From NCBI GenBank assembly GCA_942159475.1, contig OW804097.1, forward strand, positions 113,336,582-113,400,581: a DNA stretch of 64,000 bases, given 5' to 3'. The notes under the pieces were generated by a model. That model had not been told where the DNA came from. It saw only the letters and a program-made list of their open reading frames with translations, and did not search any database. The stretch is from Sthenelais limicola. Taxonomy: Eukaryota > Annelida > Polychaeta > Phyllodocida > Sigalionidae. Of the stretch, positions 33,013 through 44,106 are shown piece after piece. Within the stretch, counting starts at the first letter, position 1; each line of letters opens with the position of its first letter. The position numbers were made by a program, and so were the translations under genes.

Positions 33013-33479
33013 ATTTACTGCCTACATAACAGGACGCGTTATAGAGGGTATGGCGGTCTGCACGTCTGCAAGATGCAAACGAACCAGGGGGTTATTTCAT
33101 AAGACATCGTACGACCGGGTTTAAAATATCGCACATATATGTACAAGGAATCTTACATTTAGGACCGTTTTAAGAAGAATATTGCTATGTAGCATGGTCT
33201 TTATAAACCTTTTAATTACAGTCTGAATTGGTTATTGAATGCATGAAATAATGAGATATATTTATTTCATCATATCTCCAGGGATTTTCATTAACACAAT
33301 AATATTGGTTGCTGTGGCATTTAATTAATGAAGCACATTATTTAAGAACATATCCTATATATGTGCAAGCAAGATACATCGTATGACACGTCTTATATCA
33401 TATGGTGTATCTTTTATCATACGATTTCATCTTATTTTTTTATGAAAAACCCCCCTGACCAAGACTCTATGACAGCAAC

Positions 33480-33689
33480 GGGTGAAATCGTCAGGAAATG
33501 TACAATTTGTCTACACAGATCATCTAAAAAATTACCCAATAACCTAATTTTAAGAGAAAAATACGGTTTAACAAATTCTATGAATCAAGGCAATATATCT
33601 AGTATTGACCATGTGTCAGTTTAATTCAACCAAGTTTACCAAATGTGTAGATCTGCTGATTGTACATTTGGTGAAGATCTAATCTACCC
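33480..33689 (-). mobile_element. A-family MITE, diverged
   Basis: GGGTGAAATCGTCAGGAAAT to GGTGAAGATCTAATCTACCC, with GTATTGACCATGTGTCAG inside. Confidence 0.72.
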
Positions 33690-33850
33690 CTTCAGTAATA
33701 TTATTGGAGGGGGAGTGGCACTATGTATTGTTTATACACGTTCTCTTCTTAGAATCTGTAGGCGGAACAATACCACACTAAGACTTCGCTGTAAACATGT
33801 AGAACTCATGGTATTAGAAATTAACCTCTGTTGTCTCTTCCTTCAAAAGT

Positions 33851-34064
33851 CGGTGAAATCGCCAGAAAATCTTCCCAAATAACCAAAAAGTTAGATAAAA
33901 ATGGTGTTCAAAATACAGTTCAACATAACCAGACAGATTTATTGAATGAATCCAATAAAGAATATACTCGGATATACCTATCATTTTTCATTTTTCACCC
34001 TAATTTAGCAGAATTTGATAGATGTGTAGAATTGTAAATTGTTCATTTTCTGAAAATCTTACCC
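33851..34064 (-). mobile_element. A-family MITE, asymmetric-end type
   Basis: GGTGAAATCGCCAGAAAATC to TTCTGAAAATCTTACCC. Confidence 0.75.
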
Positions 34065-34137
34065 ACATCGTGTATTCAAAGCTATTTTCTTGTTTCAGGA
34101 GTATGGCTCTTTTTTGTGCATCACCTTTAGATACAAA

Positions 34138-34504
34138 TAGTGGTGTTGCATAGCAGCCATTTTGAATCTTGATTCGCATGGAATTATGGGACTAATGGTA
34201 CAGTGTAAAATCTATAGAAAACATGCCATGTTTAGCATGGACTATTTATCAATACTCTAATATCAATATCCATGTGTTATATATATTTCCATGACACAAC
34301 CCGCCATCATTCCCATCATGCATTTGGTTTTCATAGATCATTTATACTAGCTCTGATATTGGTTAAAACATTCTTGCAATTTTCGATAAAAATGTTGCCA
34401 AATATTTCTATGTCAGATTTCCACAGAATCCATCCCATGATGCACCGTAACAGACATGCGAAGTGACACATGCAAATCCCCTATTAATAAATTATTGAGT
34501 TAAA
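34138..34504 (-). mobile_element. D-family MITE, copy 3, with linker
   Basis: Begins GTGGTGTTGCATAGCAGCCA and ends CACATGCAAATCCCCTA, then the linker AATAAATTATTGAGTT. Forms a 367-bp direct tandem with the next copy. Confidence 0.8.
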
Positions 34505-34880
34505 TAGGGGAGTTGCATAGCCGCCATTTTGAATCTTGTTTCGCTTGAAATTATGGGAGTAATGGTACAGTATGAAATCTATAGAAAACATGTTATATTT
34601 AGCTTGTAATATTTATCAGTGGTCCAATATCAATATCCGTGTGTTTTAGATACATGTTTCTTTGACACTCAACTTCATCTTTTCCATCATGCATTTGGTT
34701 TCTATAGATCATTCACACAAGCTATGATATTGTTGAAAATATTCCTGCAATTTTCCCTAAAATTCTTGCTAAATATTTCTATGTCAGATTTGAACAGAAT
34801 CCATCCCAGGATGCACTTCAACAGACATGCGCAGTGACACATGCAAGTCCCCTATTAATGAATTATTGAGTTGAACTACA
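34505..34880 (-). mobile_element. D-family MITE, copy 4, with linker
   Basis: TAGGGGAGTTGCATAGCCGC to GCAAGTCCCCTA, then the same linker (AATGAATTATTGAGTT). Carries GCCGCCATTTTGAA, a YY1-like site. Confidence 0.82.
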
Positions 34881-35210
34881 TCAGGATATGATATCTGACA
34901 CGTAGCCCCACTGACAAGCCCCTGTTCCCCAGTATGGTGTATATTTCCCGATGTTTTCACATCCTATAATATATCATAACATAAAACATTATCTTTGGAC
35001 TTTCCTCAAGTATTTAGTTCCAAGTAGAGCACTCCTTATCCGATGCAACTCCCTAATTCGAAATATCCCATATCCCGGTCGGTTTTGCGTCCGCCTTAAA
35101 GCGAAACAATTGTTGGTTAATGTCTTGAATTGATTGATTGGTTTTATTCCCACTGTTCTTTCTGTTCCGACCGAGCTTTTATCATTGTTAAATAAATGAG
35201 TTTAATACAT

Positions 35211-35411
35211 GGATCAGATTGTCAGAGAAGGTACAATTGGCAGCTCTACACATGTAGAAAAATCTGCTAAATTAGGCTGACAAATGATGAATACCGAGTA
35301 TATATCTGACTATATTTTGTAATGTGTTGTTCTAAAATATCTGTTTTGTTGTGCTATGCGGTATTTAGAACCTCTTTTTTCTCTCTTAAATTAGTGTTAT
35401 TTGAGATGTAT
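35211..35411 (+). mobile_element. A-family MITE, right end lost
   Basis: GGATCAGATTGTCAGAGAAG with GGCAGCTCTACACATGTAG inside. Fades after TTATTTGAGA. Confidence 0.7.
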
Positions 35412-35744
35412 AAGTACCCACTGTACTATTTATGACAAGGCAAGAAGACTGAAGTGGTCCTGAGACCAGACTAATGGGCTGATAAATAGTGCTCAATATA
35501 TGTAGAAGAGAATTAAATTAAGTTAAAATAAAAATAGAGCACACACACAAAATGTTACAGTATTTCCACGTGTATCGTTGGGGCTACGTAGCCTTACATT
35601 AGGTTAACCATATATAGTGGAGTAAGTCTTACAAGCTTACAAACGCTGTCTAGGCAATGTTTATGCCACTCCTTGAATCAAAATTAATGAACAAATCATG
35701 ATAATATTAATAGCTGGAGCTGGAAGTGGGAGGGGGGGGGGGGG

Positions 35745-35895
35745 GCTGATCCAGGGAATCCTTGCCCCCACCCCATTATGTTCCTTCAACATGTACCGGT
35801 AATCCCTGAGAACAATTCTTGTAGGATGTCGGTTGTATAGTTTTGCGTGGTTAGGGATGCTGTTCCAAAGAGTGGGTCCTTGATAAATGGGGATC
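35745..35895 (-). pseudogene. LINE ORF2 C-terminal fragment
   Basis: The minus strand reads GPTLWNSIPNHAKLYNRHP and then LRDYRYMLKEHN. G-P-x-L-W-N-S-I-P is the usual C-terminal motif of many LINE reverse-transcriptase proteins. Nothing upstream of it is left. Confidence 0.65.
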
Positions 35896-36308
35896 TTTTA
35901 TTTTTTTCGGTTTTCGGTTTCCTTAGGATAATCCTACTCTCTGCATAACTGCATAACTACACTCGAGTATATTTAATCACATTGGTGTAGCATCTGAGTT
36001 GATGATATTGGGAAATATGATAATGTAAGCGATTGATGGACGGTAGAACATTGTATATGGTTCATGAATAACTTTTCATGAGTCTCATAATAATATCAAT
36101 TCAAATTTCATTTTTTTAAATTAAAAAATAGAAAAAAATAGAAAAATTTGACATTTCAAGCTGGAGCTGGGAATTGCATTACATTAAAGTAAACTTGTTT
36201 TCCAAAAAAACATTATGTTCATTTAACAGATAACTGCCATATTACGATGGAAACCACCACCCTTCATTTTGGACCTTTGACGACTGATAATTAAGCTAAC
36301 CCTTTTAA

Positions 36309-36340
36309 GAATTGTACATTTTCTGAAGATCTGACCCATA
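36309..36340. mobile_element. A-family right end only
   Basis: GAATTGTACATTTTCTGAAG followed by ATCTGACCC. Confidence 0.5.
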
Positions 36341-36737
36341 AGACACTTATTATTATTTTTTTAACGTCTCATTTTTTTTGCAATAAGTATAAGAAATAAA
36401 TACTTGAAAATTCTAATACCTGTTGTAGAGATGTTATGTTCAACCACTCAACACACAGAAAATTAATGTTTTGAATTTTATATCAAATATGCCTATTAAC
36501 TTAATCAATCTACCAGAATTTTTACCGTAATATGGATGGAATACACATAGACGAAAATCAAGAGTGCCATATGTAACCTCAACAATGGAGCACGCAAAGC
36601 TGCATTATCAGCATATTTAGATCAGAAAATGTCATTTACTACTTTTTTGTCCATTTCCATAATTATGATCCGGGAAGCGATTTTCTTTAAAAACTTCTAA
36701 CAAATTTCATCTTGGTTTTAACGTTATAATCGATTAA

Positions 36738-37148
36738 ATGTACCTTAAACCATATCTTAAATCTGCATTCTCAGCGATTCCGACGCACAAAATACCTAAT
36801 AGCGAATTTATTAATGTTATTATGACTTGTACAACGGATATTATGCATGTTCTGCAGCGGGTGTTAGCTAATATGAATGTAATTCCAGAAGAACCACTCG
36901 ATCTTAAATCCTGGGAATGCAGCTTTAAGTTGCATTCTTCTCTAACCTTACCCACTGACGCTAGTGTGGAGGGGGACCGTCCAGTCCCTATAACTAGGGG
37001 TGGGTTATGGTTATACACAGGCAGAAGCAGGGGTTCTGTTTGTTGCATAAATACAGCATACTTGCCTCTTACAACAAATTACCCTTCAATTATGACTAAA
37101 ATAAATAGTACAAAATCAAAACTCATAACCCCATCCCAATGGTTATAG
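36738..37148 (+). other. Unrecognised 136-codon reading frame
   Basis: Open for 136 codons from ATG (MYLKPYLKSAF... ending PSQWL). No recognised domain, signal or membrane segment, and the opposite strand is also open for 104 codons. It could be a chance frame, a fossil element or an orphan exon. The only long open frame between the two genes not explained by a repeat. Confidence 0.2.
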
Positions 37149-37281
37149 AACTCAACAACATATAACTATCTAGGCACCCGTGATATGCGTTCCAACTTGT
37201 ACAGGATGTAGGGTCAGCTAGACAGCTGATGGGGGTATCCGGTATTAGGTCGTTCAATAGTCCAATTGTGTACATGTACAA

Positions 37282-37400
37282 GGGTTAAGTCGCCTGAAAA
37301 TGTATACTTGGCTTTAATCAAATTCAATCTTCTCAAATAATCCAAAATTGAGACAGAAAATATGTTTAAATTATAGCTCATAATATAATAGAATGTGTTT
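37282..37400 (-). mobile_element. A-family MITE, left half
   Basis: GGGTTAAGTCGCCTGAAAAT then CTTCTCAAATAATCCAAAAT. Confidence 0.6.
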
Positions 37401-37509
37401 TAACAGAATTCTGTATCTAATTGGGTTCGCTTCCTTCTGAGATTTTAAATACCAATTTAACAATTCGTAATTATATCATGTATTAAGAGTTATTATGTTG
37501 GGGTTACAA

Positions 37510-37741
37510 GGATGAAATCGCCAGAAAATGTACAGTTCATCTCCACCAATCTTATCAAATAACACAAATTTGCGACAAAAATCAGGTTCAAAATTCAGTT
37601 CAACATAACCAAATATATTGTTTGAATCAAGGCAATGTCGAATATTTTCAGATATAACTGAGTCTAATTTCTCAGTCTTATTTAGCAGAATTTACAACAT
37701 GAGTAGACCTGCCGGTTGTCCATTTTCTGAAGATCTGACCC
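37510..37741 (-). mobile_element. A-family MITE, asymmetric-end type, with target duplication
   Basis: GGATGAAATCGCCAGAAAAT to GAAGATCTGACCC. Flanked by ACAA on both sides (37506-37509, 37742-37745). Confidence 0.87.
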
Positions 37742-37899
37742 ACAATATTACACAATCTATTTTTGTTCATGAACACAATCTATTTTTAGTAACGACTAAT
37801 CAACATCCCCATCTAATTGGTGAACACATGCTGTCGCATGACTATTTCCATGTAGTGCAAGATAGGTCATGAGTCCTCTACCTCTGCCAAACATGTTTT

Positions 37900-38145
37900 G
37901 TCACAGGACAATGAGTCATGAGCAAAAAAAAGATTTTGAAATGGCATCACATTTAATTTGAAAAGGTGAGATTAAGTGGATTCCAACGATGTTATAATTT
38001 AGGAAATCTAAAATGTATTCTATATATGTTATGTTAGATTTGTTTACTTTTGAAGATGAAGTTTGCAATATTTCTAGGTTGACAATGACTAGTAAATACT
38101 CCATTGGATTACAAGGATATATCTAATACGCTGTCTTGAAGCCTT
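37900..38145 (+). mobile_element. B-family MITE, right end lost
   Basis: ACAATGAGTCATGAGC, then TTGAAAAGGTGAGATTAAGT and TTTGCAATATTTCTAGG. Confidence 0.65.
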
Positions 38146-38660
38146 GCAAGGTGGTCCTAATAAATGATAATGATTACTAGCTCATGATTTAGTAGTTGTA
38201 ATTTTATGTACCATTCTTTTGCGTGCAAGCAAACAAACAAGAGCTTACATGCACTTCTTATGAGCTTATGCCAATCTTACAATGATGTATTTTTAATCAT
38301 ATGCCCCCCCCTACCATCCAGAATAGGATATGATTATAAATAAGATACTAATTATATCAGCTACATCAGGATGATGTTATGATGATATCATATTGTTGAT
38401 GTATGATCCAGACCACGAATGTAGATTAAATACGACTCTATTCTTCCTGTTTTAAAAAATCAATCCTTTATCTGCTTCATAGTGGTCGACTCTGACATTT
38501 ACAACAGAGTAGCATTAAAAAGAGGTGGTTTTTGTGTGTGTTTTTTTTCTGTCTGTGTAATTTGATGAAAAGGCTCAACAACTCCCCCCTCCCCCCCCCC
38601 CAAGATTCATTTGTTTACCCTATCGAGTTACAAGTTACCAAGCTAAACGCGTCAACAGAT

Positions 38661-38887
38661 GGGTCAGATTTTCAGAAAATGCACTATCTACAGATCTCTC
38701 CAATTCTGCTAAATTAGAGTGAAAAATGATAAACACTATGTATATCTGAGTGTATTCTGTATTGTATTCATTCAATAAATCTGTCTGGTTATGTTGAACT
38801 GTATTTTGAACCTAGTTTTCCTCTTAAATTTGGTTTATTTAAGAGAATTGGTGAAGATCAATTGTACATTTTCTGAAGATCTGACCC
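38661..38887 (+). mobile_element. A-family MITE with target duplication
   Basis: GGGTCAGATTTTCAGAAAATG to GAAGATCTGACCC. AGAT on both sides (38657-38660, 38888-38891). Confidence 0.88.
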
Positions 38888-38914
38888 AGATAGTCCAAAG
38901 TTTCTGAAAATGAA

Positions 38915-38955
38915 TCTTTAGAATGCAATAAAAACCTTTTCAATCAATCAATCAT
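38915..38955 (+). mobile_element. LINE-like 3' tail
   Basis: AATGCAATAAAAACCTTTTC followed by (AATC)n. Confidence 0.35.
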
Positions 38956-39183
38956 ATCAGTGCTTCGAGACAGTCATTTTCGATTCCCATATCTTGAACG
39001 ATACAAAATGGTTGCTGTTTGGCTAAGTTTGGGCCAGAATAACCGCGTGTCTAGACTATGTCACTTCTTATAGTCATTGGTAATAGTTCAATAACTTATG
39101 CATGCACACAAAGGCAGACTCCAAAGTATGCTGTCCTAGGTGTTTGTCATTATGTGGGCCAGGTCGCCTAGATACATGTACAA

Positions 39184-39518
39184 TAGGGGACTTGCATAGC
39201 CGCCATTTTGAATCACAATTCGCATGGAATTATGTCAGTGTAAAAGGTAAAGAAAACATGTTATATGTTCAGCTTGGAATATTTAATAGTGATCTCATGA
39301 AAATAGGCATGTGTCGTGCACGTTTCCATAAGACAAGATTTATTTTTTACCACCATGCATTTTTGTTATAGATCAATTACACAAGGTATGATACTGAGGA
39401 AAAGATTCTGCCCTTTTCAATCAAACTGTTGCTAAATATTTGTTTGTCTGATTTGAACTGAATTCATCCCAGCAGGCACTACAATAGACAAGCAAAGTGA
39501 GACATGCAAAACCTCTAT
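39184..39518 (-). mobile_element. D-family MITE, copy 5
   Basis: TAGGGGACTTGCATAGCCGC to GACATGCAAAACCTCTA. Carries GCCGCCATTTTGAA. Confidence 0.78.
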
Positions 39519-40392
39519 TGCAATTCAGAAATCCAATGAAATAGCAGAGGTCATTAATGAAGCTGAGGTACAAAACATGCTTTCTTTGAAATGAAACTTG
39601 ACCACATTTTGCGTAACATCCAAAACGCAATAATTATTACATTCATAAATAATGAACTCTATTTCTGCAAATTTCTTAAAATTTTAAAATTGATTAAATT
39701 GAAGCTTGGCCATGCCATGCCAATTTAAGCTTAGTATTTAAACTACAGTGTCACCTTGTAACTTAGAAGGAAGTATTTAATATTTCATATAACAAGCTCT
39801 CACCAACCCTGCAACAAGCTGATTTAAATTATGCATTTTGTTTAGGGAAACCACTCGTGAATTTCTGCAGACTGATGTGCTTTGCAGTGAAGTGAAGGCA
39901 TTTGTTTAATTTGTAGTTTCATGTAAACAATGTCAGGGGAACAATCCCAATATGTATGTTCACCATTTAAACACGAACACGGTAGTTGTGATATATATAC
40001 AACTGGAATTCAAACTCGTGGGTCAATGTTCTTAAATAGTGTATCAGATACACTTGCCACTCACAATGATACATACATTTACACTGCTTGTGTGTCTGAT
40101 ACACTAACTCAGAACAACCACTCGGTGCATTCCATCTAACTGTGTCATGCCTAATCAGACCGCTAGGGTAAACAGCCAACAAGTCTAGACTTGTTCTAGC
40201 ATACTACACCTCTGTGGGGGATATCAAGCCAGGGCTGAATTGCTTTAGTCTTTGCCTAGATGACATCACTCTCTGAAAATGGATACAACGATATTCTTTG
40301 TCAGACAGAATTTGCTATACACATTATACTGCTACCGCCATAAAAAAGGCATTTGTTTTTTGGCAGGGCTGTGTATAGTGCCAATGTTAAGG
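39519..40392. other. No gene seen
   Basis: AT-rich. A 17-bp palindrome AGTGTATCAGATACACT near 40036 recurs as GTGTCTGATACACTA near 40092. No coding signal. Confidence 0.35.
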
Positions 40393-40393
40393 T

Positions 40394-40498
40394 GCAAAAA
40401 AAATGCATAACAAGTTGTATGAGTAACTTCAATATAACCAACAAGCATGTTGGTTATATTGAAGTTACTCATACAACTTGTTATGCATTCTTTTGCAT
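40394..40498. repeat. Perfect 41-bp-arm hairpin
   Basis: Arms 40403-40443 and 40448-40488 are exact complements (start ATGCATAACAAGTTG, tip CCAACA-AGCA-TGTTGG), and GCAAAA/TTTTGC extends them. Four-base loop. Confidence 0.95.
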
Positions 40499-40529
40499 AA
40501 TGTACTTTTTATTCCACTTTTAATGTGAC

Positions 40530-40595
40530 TATTGTTACCTCCGAACCAGAAGATTGTTAGAGACTATCAGCCGGGTTGATATGAAAATTCTAATA
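40530..40595 (+). repeat. Short repeat K, copy 1
   Basis: ATTGTTACCTCCGAACCAGA... to GGTTGATATGAAAATTCTAAT. About 85% like 43296-43361. Confidence 0.6.
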
Positions 40596-40629
40596 TATTA
40601 TTTTTAGATGACGGAATATAAAATGTAAT

Positions 40630-40720
40630 ATTTTTTTTTTTTTTTTTAAAGATTTTATTTCAACTTGGTTACCGACTCCCCTTTTCGGGGTTAGTTCTGT
40701 CGGGCCAAGCCTTTCAAATA
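40630..40720 (-). mobile_element. Poly(A)-tailed retroposon 3' end
   Basis: The minus strand ends AACTAACCCCGAAAAGGGG, then GTTGAAATAAAATC and about 18 A. AATAAA sits close to the tail. The body upstream is unidentified and no target duplication is clear. Confidence 0.55.
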
Positions 40721-41040
40721 TCTATTTACATATTTATCCATGTTGCTATATTGTCTGGTAGAATGCCTATTTACATTATAATTATACAGTCAGTTACTAT
40801 ATGTCATTTCATTTTGACGAATTATGTATAGTCTCTGTTTAAGGTAGATGATATGTTATAATTTACAATTGACTTCACTGTGCCACTCGGACGTGTTGTG
40901 GAGTGTTAGTGTTGTCTAAGGATAAAAGCTTGCTTAGGTAAAATAGGTAAAGACATCAGAACATTTAAAATTTACAGCATTGCATATCGAGTACATTGTC
41001 ATTAGGCTAACAGAATTACAGTTACTGCGTATACATATAT

Positions 41041-41189
41041 ATATCAGACTATAATTGGTATTGCCTTGAATCAAATGATATGTTTGTTAATGCTGAACTG
41101 CATTTTCAATCTAATTTCTGTCTTAATTTTGTGGTGTTATTTGATAGAATTATTGAAGACGACGAATTGTACATTTTCTTGAGACTTGA
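41041..41189 (+). mobile_element. A-family MITE, left end lost
   Basis: AATGCTGAACTGCATTTTCA ... GAATTGTACATTTTCTTGAG ... TTGACC. Confidence 0.6.
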
Positions 41190-41799
41190 CCGTTGCTATG
41201 ACTAACGGCATGGCAACCTTTCTGATTAATAAAGGGATTTTAGATTAATTCGCCATGTTGTTCTCCTATAGCCATGGTTATATTGTTACTAATCACCTAG
41301 GTACTTAATATTGCTATGAATAGGTTATCCCTTATATCATTCGATTCTTATCTATAGTATGCTACTGTATATATATATATATACATTATCAGTTTTCAAA
41401 GTGCTCTTAAATACATCAATTATCTTGTAGATCCGTTGAGATAACGAGCACCTTGAGATGACTTAATGACAAAACCCACCAACATAGACAACGTATAACC
41501 ATTGCACCGATAAATTAACGATAAAACAGAGAACAGCTGTGAGAAAGGGTTAAAAGTTCAAACAGCTGATAGATATGCATGACAGAAGACTTGCACTTTG
41601 TGTGTCACATGGTGTTTTCCTTTAAAATAGGGGACTTTCAAATTTCAGGATGCGGAGGAAGACAGGATTTTCCCTAGCCGTAATAAAAAATCTAACATTG
41701 GCATATGCCATGTTTTATTTCCTGAATAAAGTTCGTGTACAAAAAAATAATAATTTTGGTTTGCATTAGAACTATCAAAGTTTTGCCTCCAATTATTTT

Positions 41800-41901
41800 T
41801 ATGAGGTGGGGTCTAGGGGGGATGTGCCCCTCCCCATCCAGGTCCCCGCCCCCCCCCCCCCCCGAACCCCAGCCAACGTCCCCTCCCTGGATCCGCCCCT
41901 G
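41800..41901. mobile_element. hAT-like terminus, C-rich
   Basis: Ends CTGGATCCGCCCCTG (complement CAGGGGCGGATCCAG) after a long C run. Same terminus at 58581-58595. The partner end is not recognised. Confidence 0.45.
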
Positions 41902-42095
41902 CATACGAAGTATAAGTCCACAATGTTTAATATTTGGTTGTTTATTGAAACCACAATAGCGCTAGTAGGCCTTCATCAGGGGTCTGATACTACATTACTA
42001 ATTTATTTAGAATGAACACCTCACTTGATGGAAATGTAGACTACTAGCATTCTGATAAACACAATTGATCAAATTGAATCAAAAGTACTATATAT

Positions 42096-42447
42096 GAGTC
42101 AGATCTTCAGAAAATGTATAATTGGTAGCTGTACACATTTAGTAAATTCTGCTAAATTATATATATATATAATGCTTTTATTCATTCATGATATACAATT
42201 ATAATATCACATAAAAAAGGAAAAGGTTTTTGTCCTCTGCCCCCTCGCAGTTCTTCCACGACCGCCCTAAATTAGGCTGCAATTTGGTCAATACTAGGTA
42301 AATTCGAGTATATATTCGGCATTCTATAGATTCTAGCAATCTGTTTGGTTAGGTTGAACTGTCTTTTGAACTTTATTTTCGTCTGAAATTTGGGATATTT
42401 GAGAGGATTGGTGAAGATGAATTGTACACTTTTTGAAAATCTGACCC
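42096..42447 (+). mobile_element. A-family MITE split by SINE-like H
   Basis: GAGTCAGATCTTCAGAAAAT to TTTTTGAAAATCTGACCC. ATAT on both sides (42092-42095, 42448-42451). H sits at 42160-42266. Confidence 0.88.
42160..42266 (-). mobile_element. SINE-like element H, copy 2, 8-bp target duplication
   Basis: 107 bp bounded by CTAAATTA on both sides (42152-42159, 42267-42274). On the minus strand it starts GGCGGTCGTGGAAGAACTGC and ends in (TA)n. Confidence 0.8.
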
Positions 42448-43049
42448 ATATGATAGTTATCAAGTCCCTCCATAAGTATCTTGACCTGATGAATAAATTC
42501 CACGATACGACAAATCAACAGCTTCATTTTGATTTCAGAAACCTTGTATAAGCAATTGTATTCGCGAAAACGTGGGATTAGAAGTAAAAATAATTGTGAG
42601 TTAATTGAGAACTATCATTATAGGAAACTTTGTCCAATAAAATTTATAAAAAAAAATAAAAAAATTAAAGTAATTCATGCCACAAATATCTGGGCGGAAG
42701 TGTGAGGTGAATAATTGGCATATTTTAAATAGTTTGGCTAAAAGCATTCATTTTTTACTTTCACCCTTTTCTCTCCACTGGATGTTTTCCAGGGAAAGGT
42801 GACTAAGGGAATGAGTAATTCCGAACCCCTCCATCACTTATACCCATTACCACCGCCCCCTCCCCCCCCCCACCACCCTCCCCCCCCCCCCCATCCACCC
42901 CTCCAGCCTGCCCTACCCCATGATAGCCTCCTGGGCAGGACGGTGTTCGTACAACGTATGCTTGTTAATTCTCACGAAGGCCTAGGTCTGTCTGCCAAAG
43001 TGCATGCTATGACTGTGGAAATGTACTTTTTAAACCACTATTAAAATGT

Positions 43050-43289
43050 GGGTCACATTTTCAGAAAATGTACAATTCACCTCCACCAATCCTCTCAAAT
43101 AACCCACATTTAAGACAAAAATGAGCTTCGAAATGCAGTTTAACATAACAGAACTGATACTTCAAGTCAATGCGATACCAAATGAAATATACTCAGATAT
43201 ACCCGGTATTCATCATTTTTCAGACTAATTTAGCAGAAGTACCTAAATGTGTGGGGCTGCCAATTGTACATTTTCTGAAAATCTGACCC
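43050..43289 (-). mobile_element. A-family MITE with target duplication
   Basis: GGGTCACATTTTCAGAAAATG to GAAAATCTGACCC. ATGT on both sides (43046-43049, 43290-43293). Confidence 0.9.
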
Positions 43290-43295
43290 ATGTGT

Positions 43296-43361
43296 ATTGT
43301 TACCTCCGCACCAGATGATTGCAAGAGACCATCAGCCAGGTTGATATGACAATTCTAATAG
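43296..43361 (+). repeat. Short repeat K, copy 2
   Basis: ATTGTTACCTCCGCACCAGA..., directly after an A element. Matches 40530-40595. Confidence 0.6.
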
Positions 43362-43428
43362 GCCGTCAATAAAACGAATTTACAAATGGTAAACTTCAAA
43401 TCAAGTCACCAGTTATTTATATACTTAC

Positions 43429-43459
43429 CTATCTATCTATCTATCTATCTATCTATCTG
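43429..43459 (+). repeat. (ATCT)n microsatellite
   Basis: Seven to eight ATCT units. Confidence 0.95.
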
Positions 43460-43973
43460 TATATGGATATATTATATTTATTTTTTACATAATATATCCA
43501 TCATCCATCAGATGAATTGTATTATACCAATTGATTTACCTTTCCATACTACACATCCGCAAATATTAAAATTGTATTGGGGAATTATAGGTTGTTTCTT
43601 CATGCCAAGTATCAGTGAAATCTAGCCTGCATGGGCTTCCATTCGAAGATATACGGTAGGCCCCCATATACATAGCAAACCAGAGTAGGAAGCAATAACA
43701 CTATATTTATAGAACAGGCAGATCAGGTTGGTGAGAACTCTAAGGACGGAATGTGTAAATGTAGACTTGTACTTTGTAGAGAGGAATTTAACAGGCAATG
43801 CCTGGGAAAGAATATGTAAAAAAGATGCAGAAGGGGAATATCCTTATTTCAGTTTATGCCTTGCGGTTAATGTAATATAATGGTAGGTGTCGATCTTCAT
43901 GCAAAGCCTTGGGTGCACCGGAACCTCTCATCTCCTATCCGGCTATTCAGTTTCTGTCCCATTCTTCTACATA

Positions 43974-44106
43974 TATAATATAATATATATATATATATAT
44001 GTCTTTTCCTCGCCATGGATCAGTGGCCTATAGCGCCCCCACCCTCTCTCTCTCTCTCTCTCTCTCTCTCCCTTTTCTTTCTTTCTCTCTCTCACTCTCT
44101 GTTTCT
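43974..44106 (+). repeat. (TA)n and (CT)n microsatellites
   Basis: A (TA)n run ends near 44000 and a long CT tract covers about 44045-44106. The CT run mimics a short SLSLSLSL frame. Confidence 0.95.

Noticed and set aside
34272..34837. Two similar small proteins (HHAFGF, NISMSD)
   Set aside because: They are parallel readings of the two tandem D elements.
41735..43044. Proline-rich frames
   Set aside because: They read through poly-C runs (41846 and 42846 regions).
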